Assembly: GCF_002294995.1 (NCBI RefSeq)
Contig: NZ_NSGF01000015.1
Span: forward strand, 79,193-143,192
Direction: 5' to 3'
DNA: 64,000 nucleotides
Origin: Mesorhizobium sp. WSM3860
Lineage (GTDB): Bacteria > Pseudomonadota > Alphaproteobacteria > Rhizobiales > Rhizobiaceae
Shown: positions 37,031 through 45,295 of the stretch, one piece after another
Layout: every line of letters begins with the position of its first letter
Numbering within the stretch: position 1 is the first letter of the stretch
Program-made: the position numbers and the translations under genes
The notes under the pieces: model-generated
Databases searched by the model: none
The model's input: only the letters and a program-made list of their open reading frames with translations
Told to the model about the DNA's origin: nothing

Positions 37031-38560
37031 ATGGCGCTGGCGGCCAAACTGCAGCTCAGACAGTCCCAGTCGCTGGTGATGACGCCCCAGCTGATGCAGT
37101 CGATCCGGCTGCTGCAGCTCACCCATGTCGAGCTCGAACGCTTCATCGACGAGGAAATCGAGCGCAATCCGCTCTTGGAGCGGGCGGAGTCGCAGGACGA
37201 TGCGGGCGGCGACCAGCCGCAGAAGAGCGAGACCGCTCCGGAACCCGCCGCCGGGGACGACTGGTTCGAAAGCGAGACGGAATGGAGCGCCGAGGCGATC
37301 TCGGAAAAACTCGACTCTTCGCTGGAGAACCTGTTTCCCGACGACCCCGGCACGAGCGAAAAGCTCGGACCGGATCTCACCGCGCAGTGGAAGTCGGCAT
37401 CCGGGGGCAGCGCCGGCGGCGCTTCGTCGGAAGGCTTCGACGTCGGCGAGATGGCCGCGACCATCGTGACGCTGCGCGAACATGTCGGCGAACAGATCGC
37501 GCTTGCCTTCTCCAAACCCGCCGAGCGCGTGATTGCCGGCGAGCTTGCCGACAGCCTCGACGAAGCGGGCTATCTGCGCGCCGATCTGGAAGAGATTGCC
37601 GCGCGGCTGGGCGCGAACAAGGGAGCGGTGGCGCGAGCGCTCGCGGTCTGCCAGACCTTCGAGCCGGTCGGCCTGTTTGCCCGCGATCTCGCCGAATGCC
37701 TGTCGCTGCAGCTTGCCGCACGCGACCGGCTCGATCCGGCGATGAAGGCCCTGGTGGCTAATCTCGAACTTCTGGCGCGGCGAGATTTCCAGACGCTGAA
37801 ACGCATCTGCGGCGTCGACGAGGAAGACCTTCTCGACATGCTGGCCGAGATCCGGGCGCTCGATCCGCGCCCCGGCACCGCGTTTTCGGGCGGCGCGAGC
37901 GACGCCATCGTGGCCGACGTCGAGGTGCGGGCCGCCGCCGACGGCAGCTGGGCGGTGGAGCTTAACGCCGACACGCTGCCGCGCGTGTTGGTCGATCATG
38001 TCTATTTCGCCCGGGTTTCCGGCCATGCCAAGGACCAGGCGGAAAAGGAGTTTCTGGCCGAATGCCTGCAGAACGCCAACTGGCTGACGCGCAGCCTCGA
38101 CCAGCGGGCGAAGACGATCCTGAAAGTGGCCTCGGAAATCGTGCGCCAGCAGGACGCATTCCTTGTCCATGGCGTGCGGCATCTCAAACCGCTCAATCTG
38201 CGCACGGTGGCCGACGCGATCGGCATGCATGAATCGACAGTGAGCCGCGTCACCGCCAACAAATACATGCTGACGCCGCGCGGCGTGTTCGAGCTGCGCT
38301 ATTTCTTCACCGCTTCGATCGCCTCGGCGGAAGGCGGCGAAGCGCATTCCTCGGAAGCGGTGCGCGACCGCATCAAGCAGCTGATCGACGAGGAAAAGCC
38401 CGCCGACGTGCTTTCCGACGACACCATCGTCGACATGCTGCGGGAAAGCGGCGTCGACATCGCCCGCCGCACGGTCGCCAAATACCGGGAGGGCATGAAC
38501 ATTCCTTCATCGGTGCAGCGGCGCCGGGAGAAGCGGGCGTTGGCCAACGCCGGGCGATAG
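37031..38560 (+). CDS. rpoN: RNA polymerase sigma-54 factor
   Basis: A 509-residue RpoN. Region I is Gln/Leu-rich (KLQLRQSQSLVMTPQLMQSIRLLQL, residues 5-29), followed by an acidic region II (about 55-110). The core-binding and helix-turn-helix segments include HESTVSRVTANKYMLTPRGVFELRYFF near 400. The RpoN box ARRTVAKYRE is at 478-487. It directs nitrogen and other activator-dependent promoters. ATG 37031 was preferred over an in-frame TTG 12 bp upstream. A likely own promoter lies in the 188-bp gap after lptB. Confidence 0.97.
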   Translation: MALAAKLQLRQSQSLVMTPQLMQSIRLLQLTHVELERFIDEEIERNPLLERAESQDDAGGDQPQKSETAPEPAAGDDWFESETEWSAEAISEKLDSSLENLFPDDPGTSEKLGPDLTAQWKSASGGSAGGASSEGFDVGEMAATIVTLREHVGEQIALAFSKPAERVIAGELADSLDEAGYLRADLEEIAARLGANKGAVARALAVCQTFEPVGLFARDLAECLSLQLAARDRLDPAMKALVANLELLARRDFQTLKRICGVDEEDLLDMLAEIRALDPRPGTAFSGGASDAIVADVEVRAAADGSWAVELNADTLPRVLVDHVYFARVSGHAKDQAEKEFLAECLQNANWLTRSLDQRAKTILKVASEIVRQQDAFLVHGVRHLKPLNLRTVADAIGMHESTVSRVTANKYMLTPRGVFELRYFFTASIASAEGGEAHSSEAVRDRIKQLIDEEKPADVLSDDTIVDMLRESGVDIARRTVAKYREGMNIPSSVQRRREKRALANAGR

Positions 38561-38872
38561 GGCAGTTGATATTCATCCGGCCTGACCTAGTTTGGTCCGG
38601 GCTGAGGAATGGCGAATTTTCACAGTTTTGGTGTTTCATTGACAAGCTGCAATGAAGTGTCTAGAAGCCCGCCCGCATGAGCCGGGCCGTGATGCCCGCT
38701 CGCGAATGGCTCCGTCAAAGCGAAGGCCTCGGACGGCCAGAAGGCGACTTGTGATCAACCGGAAAGTTCGGGTCTAAAATCGGCGCGCGTGCCGCCGCAA
38801 AGCTTGTGCGCGCGCACCACGGGTATAAACTCGGGACAGTTTGAAGCCTGAGCAAGGAAGGTCAGTTTTCAG
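38561..38872. other. 312-bp gap between rpoN and hpf
   Basis: No gene is seen. TTGACA at 38639-38644 with TAGAAG 17 bp later (38662-38667) is a possible hpf promoter with a long leader; the -10 is weak. The rest holds GC-rich short inverted segments (for example GCGCGCGTGCCG around 38785) but no clear terminator or regulatory RNA. Confidence 0.5.
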
Positions 38873-39457
38873 ATGAATCTGCGCATTTCGGGAAAACACA
38901 TGGACATCGGCGATGCGTTCCGTACGCGCATCAACGCTCGTGTCAACGAAGCGATTGAAAAATATTTCGATCGGGGTTTTTCAGGACATGTAACGGTCAT
39001 CAAAGCGGGATCGCGCTTCTCGGCCGATTGCATGATCCGTCTCGATTCCGGCGCCTCGCTGCAAGCGACCGGGGACGCCCAGGATCCCACGCTAGCCTTC
39101 GAGGCGGCCGCCGATCGCCTCGAGACGCGGCTCAGGCGCTACAAGCGCCGGCTGAAGTCGCACAATTCCAGCAACGGCAACGGCGAATCCACCGACATCG
39201 CCTACGCCGTGATGGAGCCGCTCGCCGACGACGAAGAGGAAATCCCGGAGAATTTCGCTCCGGCCATCGTCGCCGAATCAACCGTGACGCTTCGCACCAT
39301 GTCGGTGGCGTCTGCCGTCATCGAGCTCGATACCAAGGACAGCCCGGTTTTCGTCTTCCGCAACGCCGGAAACGACCATGTCAATATCGTCTACCGCCGG
39401 CCGGATGGAAACATCGGCTGGATCGATCCGTCGACGACCAAAGTCGCGCAGGGTTAA
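38873..39457 (+). CDS. hpf: Ribosome hibernation promoting factor, long form
   Basis: A 194-residue long HPF/RaiA protein. The N-terminal S30AE domain (about 1-105, MNLRISGKHMDIGDAFRTRINARV) binds the decoding centre. The C-terminal domain (about 130-190, SPVFVFRNAGNDHVNIVYRRPDGNIGWIDP) dimerises 70S particles to 100S. A Ser/Asn-rich linker joins them. AAGGAAGGTCAG precedes the ATG. Its place after rpoN and before ptsN is a conserved proteobacterial arrangement. Confidence 0.95.
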   Translation: MNLRISGKHMDIGDAFRTRINARVNEAIEKYFDRGFSGHVTVIKAGSRFSADCMIRLDSGASLQATGDAQDPTLAFEAAADRLETRLRRYKRRLKSHNSSNGNGESTDIAYAVMEPLADDEEEIPENFAPAIVAESTVTLRTMSVASAVIELDTKDSPVFVFRNAGNDHVNIVYRRPDGNIGWIDPSTTKVAQG

Positions 39458-39517
39458 GAAAGCCGGCCGCGCGAGGGGGACGACCGGCGCGGTAGGCGAG
39501 CAAGGGATTTTTCAAGC

Positions 39518-39982
39518 ATGGATCTCAGCGATCTCATCAGCGTCCCGGCTATCATGCCGGCGTTGAAGGCGAATTCCAAAAAACAGCTTCTGCAATTGCT
39601 ATCGGAGAGGGCGGCGGCGATTTCCGGCATTCCGGAGCGGGAAGTGTTCGACACCATCCTGCAACGCGAGCGGCTGGGCTCCACCGGCGTCGGCAACGGG
39701 ATCGCCATTCCGCATGGCAAGCTCGCAGGGGTCAAGCGGATCGCGGGCGTGTTCGCCCGGCTGGAGACGCCGGTCGATTTCGAGGCGCTCGACGACCAGC
39801 CGGTCGACCTGGTGTTTCTGCTGCTTGCGCCCGAAGGCGCCGGCGCCGATCATCTCAAGGCGCTGTCGCGCATCGCGCGCGTGCTGCGCGACGCCGATAC
39901 GGTGGCCAAGATCAGGGGGACGCGCGACGCAGTGGCGATCCACGCTCTGCTGTCGGATACCCAGGCCTCGCACGCGGCCTGA
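39518..39982 (+). CDS. ptsN: Nitrogen-regulatory PTS protein EIIA(Ntr)
   Basis: A 154-residue EIIA-Ntr. The phosphorylated His lies near residue 66 in NGIAIPHGKLAG. It starts MDLSDLISVPAIMPALKANSKKQLL and keeps the family fold VDLVFLLLAPEGAGADHLKALSRIARVL. It takes phosphate from NPr/EI-Ntr and regulates K+ transport and nitrogen metabolism. It lies 60 bp downstream of hpf. A GC-rich hairpin terminator follows. Confidence 0.95.
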   Translation: MDLSDLISVPAIMPALKANSKKQLLQLLSERAAAISGIPEREVFDTILQRERLGSTGVGNGIAIPHGKLAGVKRIAGVFARLETPVDFEALDDQPVDLVFLLLAPEGAGADHLKALSRIARVLRDADTVAKIRGTRDAVAIHALLSDTQASHAA

Positions 39983-40030
39983 AGTTTGGGTGAAGCTGGC
40001 TTTTTTGGATAGGTTTTTGGGATCAACTCT

Positions 40031-40054
40031 AGGGGCCGCCGGGAGCGGCCCTTT
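40031..40054 (+). terminator. Terminator of the rpoN-hpf-ptsN transcript
   Basis: GGGCCGC (40033-40039) pairs with GCGGCCC (40045-40051) around CGGGA, followed by TTT. Flanking AG/TT pairs lengthen the stem. It stands 50 bp after ptsN and before the convergent DUF1150 gene. Confidence 0.7.
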
Positions 40055-40077
40055 CCAATTCAGGCAACGACCCGGGG

Positions 40078-40335
40078 TCAGTGAATGGCGACCGTGGTCA
40101 GATCGTTCTCCAGCGCACCCGCCAGGGCCCGGTCACGGGCATCGGAAAGCAGGATCGGCTGACCGTTGGCGGCAAACAGCGCCCACAGTTCCAGGCCGGG
40201 CGCGATTTCACCGAGGCCAGGGAAGCGGCCGCGCAAATCGTCGCTCGATACTTTCCTCAGATATGCGACCGAACCTTCGCCGAGATGGGCGAATTCGCCG
40301 CTGGTCATGGTCAGGGTTTCGTCAATTGTGGTCAT
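40078..40335 (-). CDS. DUF1150 family protein
   Basis: An 85-residue protein matching DUF1150: ...GEGSVAYLRKVSSDDLRGRFPG...GLELWALFAANGQPILLSDARDRALAGALENDL. No signal peptide or membrane helix. DUF1150 genes follow small heat-shock genes throughout Rhizobiales, so a link to the stress response is likely, though the function is unknown. It is 64 bp downstream of the hsp20 gene, on the same strand, with AAGGAGGCTTGAA before the ATG. Confidence 0.92.
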   Translation of the reverse strand: MTTIDETLTMTSGEFAHLGEGSVAYLRKVSSDDLRGRFPGLGEIAPGLELWALFAANGQPILLSDARDRALAGALENDLTTVAIH

Positions 40336-40399
40336 TTCAAGCCTCCTTGGCGCAAGGACGCCGCTGCCGGCCGTCCCGCATTAGAGCCATCGGCAAAGA

Positions 40400-40825
40400 T
40401 CAGTCTTTCACCGATATGTTTATTTTCCGTACCAGCCGCTCGGCCTCCGGACGGTCGAGATCGATCGACAAAAGGCCATTCTTCAATTCCGCGCCGACCA
40501 CCCGCATGCCGTCGGCCAGCACGAAGCAGCGCTGGAACTGGCGTGCGGCGATGCCGCGGTGGAGGAACTCGCGCTCGGTGTCGTCGGTCTGACGGCCGCG
40601 CACGATCAGCTGGTTTTCCTCGGTGGTCACATCGAGGTCGTTCTCTGCGAAACCCGCCACGGCAAGCGTGATGCGCAGCCTTTCGGCCTTGCCGTCCGAG
40701 GCGCCCAGACGCTCGATATTGTACGGAGGGTAGCTGTCGCCCGACTTCGCCAGACGTTCGAGCGTCTTTTCCATGGCGTCGAAACCCAGAAGAAGCGGGC
40801 TGGAGAAGGGCGTCATTCGACTCAT
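40400..40825 (-). CDS. Small heat-shock protein (Hsp20/IbpA class)
   Basis: A 141-residue alpha-crystallin chaperone of the rhizobial class A type, starting MSRMTPFSSPLLLGFDAMEKTLERL with the SYPPYNIER strand. The alpha-crystallin domain runs about 38-135 and ends with LKNGLLSIDLDRPEAE. It holds unfolding proteins in the cytosol. The leader carries a ROSE-type hairpin over the ribosome site and a sigma-32-like promoter (see separate entries). The divergent neighbour is a nucleoside hydrolase gene. Confidence 0.94.
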   Translation of the reverse strand: MSRMTPFSSPLLLGFDAMEKTLERLAKSGDSYPPYNIERLGASDGKAERLRITLAVAGFAENDLDVTTEENQLIVRGRQTDDTEREFLHRGIAARQFQRCFVLADGMRVVGAELKNGLLSIDLDRPEAERLVRKINISVKD

Positions 40826-40890
40826 TGTTACACTGTCCTCTTAAGAGCGACACAAACCGGAAAAACCCGGATGGCATTTTTCCCGATGGT
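40826..40890 (-). promoter_or_regulatory. ROSE-type RNA thermometer in the hsp20 leader
   Basis: In the transcript (minus strand), UCGCU pairs with the Shine-Dalgarno core AGGA, leaving the G bulged, within the short hairpin of 40835-40851 with a UUAA loop. This UYGCU:AGGA pairing with a bulged G is the defining feature of ROSE elements upstream of rhizobial small heat-shock genes. An upstream helix can form between GGAAAAA and UUUUUCC. The leader is about 65 nt, at the short end for ROSE. No folding program was run. Confidence 0.65.
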
Positions 40891-40894
40891 CTTG

Positions 40895-40923
40895 ATATGG
40901 TCCGCCGCGCGATCAAGTTCAAG
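40895..40923 (-). promoter_or_regulatory. Sigma-32-like promoter of hsp20
   Basis: On the minus strand CTTGAA (40923-40918) and CCATAT (40900-40895) are separated by 17 bp, close to the alphaproteobacterial heat-shock consensus. The predicted transcript starts about 65 nt before the ATG. Confidence 0.6.
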
Positions 40924-40965
40924 CCGTCAAAACCCCGCCCAAAAAGACTCCCCAAAGGAATTGAA

Positions 40966-41907
40966 ATGCCCAAGTCACGAAAGATCATCATCGACACGGA
41001 TCCCGGCCAGGACGATGCCGTCGCCATATTGCTGGCGCTCGGCAGCGCCGAGCTGGAGGTCGTCGGCATCACCGCCGTTGCCGGCAACGTGCCGCTGAAG
41101 CTCACCGAGAAGAATGCCCGCAAGATCTGCGAGCTCGCCGGCCGGCCCGACGTCAAGGTTTATGCCGGCGCCATCCGCCCGCTGGCGCGCGAGCTCGTCA
41201 CCGCGGAGGAAGTGCATGGCAAGACCGGCCTCAATGGACCCCAGCTGCCCGAACCGACCATGCCGCTGCAGGAGCAATATGCGGTCGATTTCATCGTCGA
41301 GACGCTGATGCGCGAGGAGGCGGGCACGATCACGCTCTGCCCGCTCGGGCCGCTCACCAACATCGCGCTGGCGCTGATCCGCGAGCCGCGGATCGCGTCG
41401 CGCATCAAGGAAATCGTGCTGATGGGCGGCGGCTTCTTCGAGGGAGGCAACGTCACGCCGGCGGCGGAGTTCAACATCTATGTCGATCCGCACGCGGCCG
41501 ACGTGGTGTTCAAATCCGGCATTCCGATCGTGATGATGCCGCTCGACGTCACCCACAAGGCGCTGACGACAGCCAAGCGCGTGAAGGCCTTCCGCGAACT
41601 GGGCACCAAGGTCGGCACGGCCACCGCCGAGATGCTGGAATTTTTCGAGCGCTTCGACGAGGAGAAATACGGCACCGACGGCGGGCCGCTGCACGATCCT
41701 TGCGTCATCGCCTATCTCATCAAGCCGGAACTGTTCAAGGGTCGTTACTGCAATGTCAGCGTCGAGACGGCCTCCGAGCTCACCATGGGCATGACAGTGA
41801 TCGACTGGTGGGGCGTCACCAAGCGGGAGAAGAACGCCACAGTGATGCGCGACATCGACCATGACGGCTTCTTCGCGCTGCTGGTGGAAAGGCTGGGGCG
41901 GCTGTAA
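40966..41907 (+). CDS. Inosine-uridine-type nucleoside hydrolase
   Basis: A 313-residue nucleoside N-ribohydrolase. The N-terminal Asp cluster DTDPGQDDA (residues 9-17) binds Ca2+ and ribose. TLCPLGPLTNIALAL near 122 and VLMGGGFFEGGNVTPAAEFNIYVDPHAAD near 148 complete the site, and the C-terminal Asp is in DGGPLHDP. It releases bases from nucleosides for salvage. AAAGGAATTGAA precedes ATG 40966. The divergent hsp20 promoter shares the intergenic region. A palindromic element follows the stop. Confidence 0.93.
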   Translation: MPKSRKIIIDTDPGQDDAVAILLALGSAELEVVGITAVAGNVPLKLTEKNARKICELAGRPDVKVYAGAIRPLARELVTAEEVHGKTGLNGPQLPEPTMPLQEQYAVDFIVETLMREEAGTITLCPLGPLTNIALALIREPRIASRIKEIVLMGGGFFEGGNVTPAAEFNIYVDPHAADVVFKSGIPIVMMPLDVTHKALTTAKRVKAFRELGTKVGTATAEMLEFFERFDEEKYGTDGGPLHDPCVIAYLIKPELFKGRYCNVSVETASELTMGMTVIDWWGVTKREKNATVMRDIDHDGFFALLVERLGRL

Positions 41908-41914
41908 TGCCTGT

Positions 41915-42062
41915 CCTTCCCCCCTTGTGGGGGAAGGTGGATCGGCGCGAAGCGCCGAGACGGATGAGGGGTGTTGGACGGAGTGAGGCGATGGTGTTCC
42001 CTGGAACACCCCTCATCCGACCGAGCTTCGCTCGGCCACCTTCTCCCACAGGGGGAGAAGGG
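41915..42062. repeat. RIME-like composite palindromic repeat
   Basis: A long imperfect palindrome. Its centre stem is CGGATGAGGGGTGTT (41961-41975) with AACACCCCTCATCCG (42005-42019), 15 perfect pairs. Local hairpins flank it: CCTTCCCCC/GGGGGAAGG on the left, CGGCGC/GCGCCG, then CCGAGC/GCTCGG and CCTTCTCCC/GGGGAGAAGG on the right. The sequence matches what I recall of rhizobium-specific intergenic mosaic elements. It fills the gap between convergent nucleoside hydrolase and LysE genes. Confidence 0.8.
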
Positions 42063-42073
42063 GAGGCCTGGCG

Positions 42074-42688
42074 CTACTTTGCCTTCGAAAACGCCAGCCA
42101 CAGGCCGCCGCCGACCAGGAAGCTGCCGCTGATCCGCGACATCAGTTTAACGCGGCTGGCCGACAGCAGCCGCCCGGCGCGGCCGGCAGCAAGCGCGTAG
42201 GTCGAGTCTGACATGGCGGCGAACACCATCGCGGTCAGGCCCATGACCACGATCTGCAGCGTGTAATTGCCCTGTGGCGCGATGAACTGCGGGAAGAAGG
42301 CGCCGAAGAAGACGAGCGTCTTCGGATTGGAAATCGCTACCAGGAAACCCTGCAGGAAAAAGCCGCCGCGCGGTTTTTTGGCCGATCCATCCGGGTTCTG
42401 GGCTCCCTTGGCGCGGAGCATCTGCACACCCATCCAGATGAGGTAAGCCGCACCTATCAGCCGCACCCATTCGAACCAGTGACCCATGCCGGCGATCAGC
42501 GTGTTGAGGCCGATGCCGACGATGGCGATCATGATGGCGAGCCCGGCCTGGGTGCCGGCGACATTGGCCAGCCCGGCGCGCGAGCCATGGCGGATGCTGT
42601 TGGCGATGATCAGCGTGACCGTCGGCCCGGGCACCAGGACGATGACGATGCAGGCGACGACATAGGCGGCGTAGAGTTCCAGCGACAT
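42074..42688 (-). CDS. LysE/RhtB family exporter
   Basis: A 204-residue membrane protein with six hydrophobic helices. The LysE motif VPGPTVTLIIANSIRHGSRAGLANVAGTQAGL lies at the N-terminus, and ISNPKTLVFFGAFFPQF near residue 128 is the second signature. It exports amino acids or derivatives. ATG 42688 (MSLELYAAYVVAC) fits the family; the longer frame upstream adds a charged, implausible N-terminus. An amidase gene lies upstream on the same strand across a 93-bp gap. Confidence 0.92.
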   Translation of the reverse strand: MSLELYAAYVVACIVIVLVPGPTVTLIIANSIRHGSRAGLANVAGTQAGLAIMIAIVGIGLNTLIAGMGHWFEWVRLIGAAYLIWMGVQMLRAKGAQNPDGSAKKPRGGFFLQGFLVAISNPKTLVFFGAFFPQFIAPQGNYTLQIVVMGLTAMVFAAMSDSTYALAAGRAGRLLSASRVKLMSRISGSFLVGGGLWLAFSKAK

Positions 42689-42781
42689 GTTTTCCCTCGA
42701 ACAGGATCGCGCCGACACGCGCGGAGCGCGATCAATGCACGGAGTTGGCGCCGGCGCAAGCGCGCCAGCCGGTGCAGCCCG

Positions 42782-44233
42782 TCACGTAGCGCCCGCCGGC
42801 CAGGGCAGCGTCGCCTCATAGGCGGCGCCGGCCCCGAGTACGGCAAGGTCGCCACGCGGCCGGCCAATCAACTGCATACCCATCGGCCGGCCCTTGCCGT
42901 CGAAGCCGACCGGCACGTTGAGCGCCGGACAGCCGCCGAGCGTGGCAAAGGCGGAGACCTGCATCCAGCGATGATAGCTGTCCATCGCGCGCGCGGCGAC
43001 CTCGCGCGGCCAATGCGTCGAGACCTCAAAGGGGAAGACCTGGGCGGTCGGCAGGACGATCAGGTCGAAGCGCTCGAACAGCGACAGCAGCGTGCGGTGC
43101 CACGAGGAACGCCGGACTGAGGCGGCGTGGACCTGGGGTGCGGTAAGGCGCATCGCCTGCTCGACTTCCCAAACCGCTTCCGGCTTCAGCAGCCTGCGTT
43201 TTTCCGGATCGTCATAGTGCGTCTTCAGCCCGCAGCCGCTGCTTGCCTGGCGCAACGTCACGAAGGCCTGCCAGAGCGCCTCGAAGTCGACGTCGGGCAC
43301 CAGCGCTTCGCTGACGAAGGATGCCTCGGCAAAGCGGGTAAGGGCGGCCTCGCACAGATCGATGATCCCGGGTTCCATCGGCAGGTGGCCGCCGAGATCG
43401 CCGAGCCAGGCGACGCGGCCGCCGGTGGCTTTCGTGCGCAGACCGTCCAGAAAGGAAGACTGCTTATCATGCGACAATGGCGCCCGCGGATGATAGCCGG
43501 CCTGCTCGTCGAGCAGCAGCGCGATGTCGCGTACATTCCGCCCCATCGGCCCTTCGACGCCCATCTGGGCGTGGAAGATATCGATGTCGGGGCCGGCCGG
43601 CACCAGCCCTTGCGATGGGCGGAAGCCATAGACGTTGTTGTAGGCCGCCGGATTGCGCAGCGAGCCGCCGAAATCGCTGCCGTCGGCGACCGGCACCATG
43701 TCGAGCGCCAGCGCCACCGCCGCGCCGCCGCTCGAGCCGCCGGCAGTGAGCGCCGGATCGAAGGCATTGAGCGTCGGACCGAAGACCGGATTGTAGGTGT
43801 TGGAGCCCAGCCCGAATTCCGGAACATTGGTCTTGCCGATGATGATGGCGCCGGCCTTGCGCAGGCGCTCGACGAAGAAGTCGTCCTCTTGGGGGACGAA
43901 ATCGGCGAAGATCGGCGAGCCGAAGGTTGTTCTTAAGCCCTTGGTCAGGGCCAGGTCCTTGATGGCGATCGGCAGGCCGAACAGCGATCCGGCCGCGCCG
44001 CCCCGGGCCAGATGGGCGTCGGCCCTGTCGGCTTCCGCCAGGATATCGGCGCGCTCGCGCAGCGACACGATGGCATTCACCAGCGGGTTCACAGCATCGA
44101 TGCGGTCGAGAAAGGCGCTGACGACTTCGCGCACCGAGAGATGGCGTTGCCGGATGTCTTCAGCAAGATCGATCGCGGACAAGCGGCAGATGTCGCCGGC
44201 CGGCGGCACGGCATGTTTCGTCGACGGACGCAT
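42782..44233 (-). CDS. Amidase (amidase-signature family)
   Basis: A 483-residue Ser-cisSer-Lys amidohydrolase. The Lys is in LPIAIKDLAL near residue 80, and the Gly/Ser-rich core is TAGGSSGGAAVALA near 165, with the nucleophile in GSDFGGSLRNPAAYN. It resembles aryl-amide or GatA-like amidases but has no GatB/GatC partners. Substrate unknown. ATG 44233 starts MRPSTKHAVPPAGDICRL; a longer frame is open but overlaps ribokinase. It lies 5 bp downstream of the ribokinase stop, in one operon. Confidence 0.88.
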   Translation of the reverse strand: MRPSTKHAVPPAGDICRLSAIDLAEDIRQRHLSVREVVSAFLDRIDAVNPLVNAIVSLRERADILAEADRADAHLARGGAAGSLFGLPIAIKDLALTKGLRTTFGSPIFADFVPQEDDFFVERLRKAGAIIIGKTNVPEFGLGSNTYNPVFGPTLNAFDPALTAGGSSGGAAVALALDMVPVADGSDFGGSLRNPAAYNNVYGFRPSQGLVPAGPDIDIFHAQMGVEGPMGRNVRDIALLLDEQAGYHPRAPLSHDKQSSFLDGLRTKATGGRVAWLGDLGGHLPMEPGIIDLCEAALTRFAEASFVSEALVPDVDFEALWQAFVTLRQASSGCGLKTHYDDPEKRRLLKPEAVWEVEQAMRLTAPQVHAASVRRSSWHRTLLSLFERFDLIVLPTAQVFPFEVSTHWPREVAARAMDSYHRWMQVSAFATLGGCPALNVPVGFDGKGRPMGMQLIGRPRGDLAVLGAGAAYEATLPWPAGAT

Positions 44234-44238
44234 CGCCG

Positions 44239-45141
44239 TCACCGCGCGGACAAGGCCGCGTCGACGTCCTTCGCCAGCGGAACCGCCGGCTGCGCGCCCG
44301 GCTTCAGGCAAGCGAGCGAGCCTGCCGCCGCGGCGCGCGTGAGCGCCTGTTCGAGCGAAAGGCCGGACGACAGGCCGGCGCCGAAGTAGCCGCAAAAGGT
44401 GTCGCCCGCGCCGACCGTGTCGACCGGGGTTATTTTCAGTGCCGGGACGGTGAGGAAATGGTCGGGAGTGGCGGCCAGGACGCCGTCACCGCCGAGCGTC
44501 ACGACGATGGCGCGGCCTGTCTTTTGGGAATAGTCGCGCATCCGCGCCTGCCGGTCGCGGCCGGTGAGCGCCAGCGCCTCGCCATAGAGGTCGAACTCGG
44601 TCTCGTTGGCGACGGCGTAGTCGGCCTTGCCGAGAAAGCCTGCAGCCTCGGGGCGGAAAGGCGCGGTGTTGAGCACGCTGACGGCCCCCGCCGCGCGGGC
44701 TGCATCCAGCGCCGCTTCGACCGTCGGCAGCGGGATCTCGTGCTGCAAAAGCACGACATCGCCCTTTTTCAGATACGCCTTGGCGATGTCGCCGGGCAGT
44801 ACCGAATCGTTCGCGCCCGGCACGACGGCGATCACATTCTCGCCGTCGGCGCCGACCAGGATGAGCGCTGTGCCGGTGGAGGCGAAGCTCTCGCCGACGC
44901 CGGAAAGATCGACGCCGCCGGCCTTCAGCAGCGCCAGCGCTTCGGCGGCAAAACTGTCCTTGCCGACGGCGCCGACCATGCGCACCTCAGCGCCGGCGCG
45001 GGCGGCGGCCAGCGCCTGGTTGGCGCCTTTGCCGCCGGGAGCGGTGGCAAAGCCGGAGCCGCGGACCGTCTCGCCGGGTTCAGGCAAACGGTCGACATTG
45101 GCGATCAGGTCGAGGTTGATCGAGCCGATGATGATGATCAA
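44239..45141 (-). CDS. rbsK: Ribokinase (PfkB family)
   Basis: A 300-residue sugar kinase. GSINLDLI opens the protein, GGKGANQALAAARAG near residue 40 binds the sugar, and the C-terminal DTVGAGDTFCGYFGAGL near 245 holds the catalytic Asp and anion hole. It phosphorylates ribose, perhaps from the neighbouring nucleoside hydrolase. The start is a TTG at 45141: AGGAGG lies 6 nt upstream, the reading frame matches MIIIIGSINLD, and no ATG fits. No ribose transporter is adjacent. The amidase gene follows after 5 bp. Confidence 0.9.
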   Translation of the reverse strand: MIIIIGSINLDLIANVDRLPEPGETVRGSGFATAPGGKGANQALAAARAGAEVRMVGAVGKDSFAAEALALLKAGGVDLSGVGESFASTGTALILVGADGENVIAVVPGANDSVLPGDIAKAYLKKGDVVLLQHEIPLPTVEAALDAARAAGAVSVLNTAPFRPEAAGFLGKADYAVANETEFDLYGEALALTGRDRQARMRDYSQKTGRAIVVTLGGDGVLAATPDHFLTVPALKITPVDTVGAGDTFCGYFGAGLSSGLSLEQALTRAAAAGSLACLKPGAQPAVPLAKDVDAALSAR

Positions 45142-45295
45142 GAAACGCCTCCTGCCGGAGCGGGCGAGCCTTCGATCGAAGCCCGATGCGCGCCCCAACT
45201 CCTTGCTTTTACGCAATTGGTTGCCCGCGAGGCTAGCCGCAAAGAGGGCCGGTTGCCAGATCATGCCGCATAATGCGTGCCGCTGGCCCACAGCA

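Noticed and set aside
36839..38347. 502-aa minus-strand frame opposite rpoN
   Set aside because: RpoN is unmistakable on the + strand; the minus frame lacks any recognisable domain.
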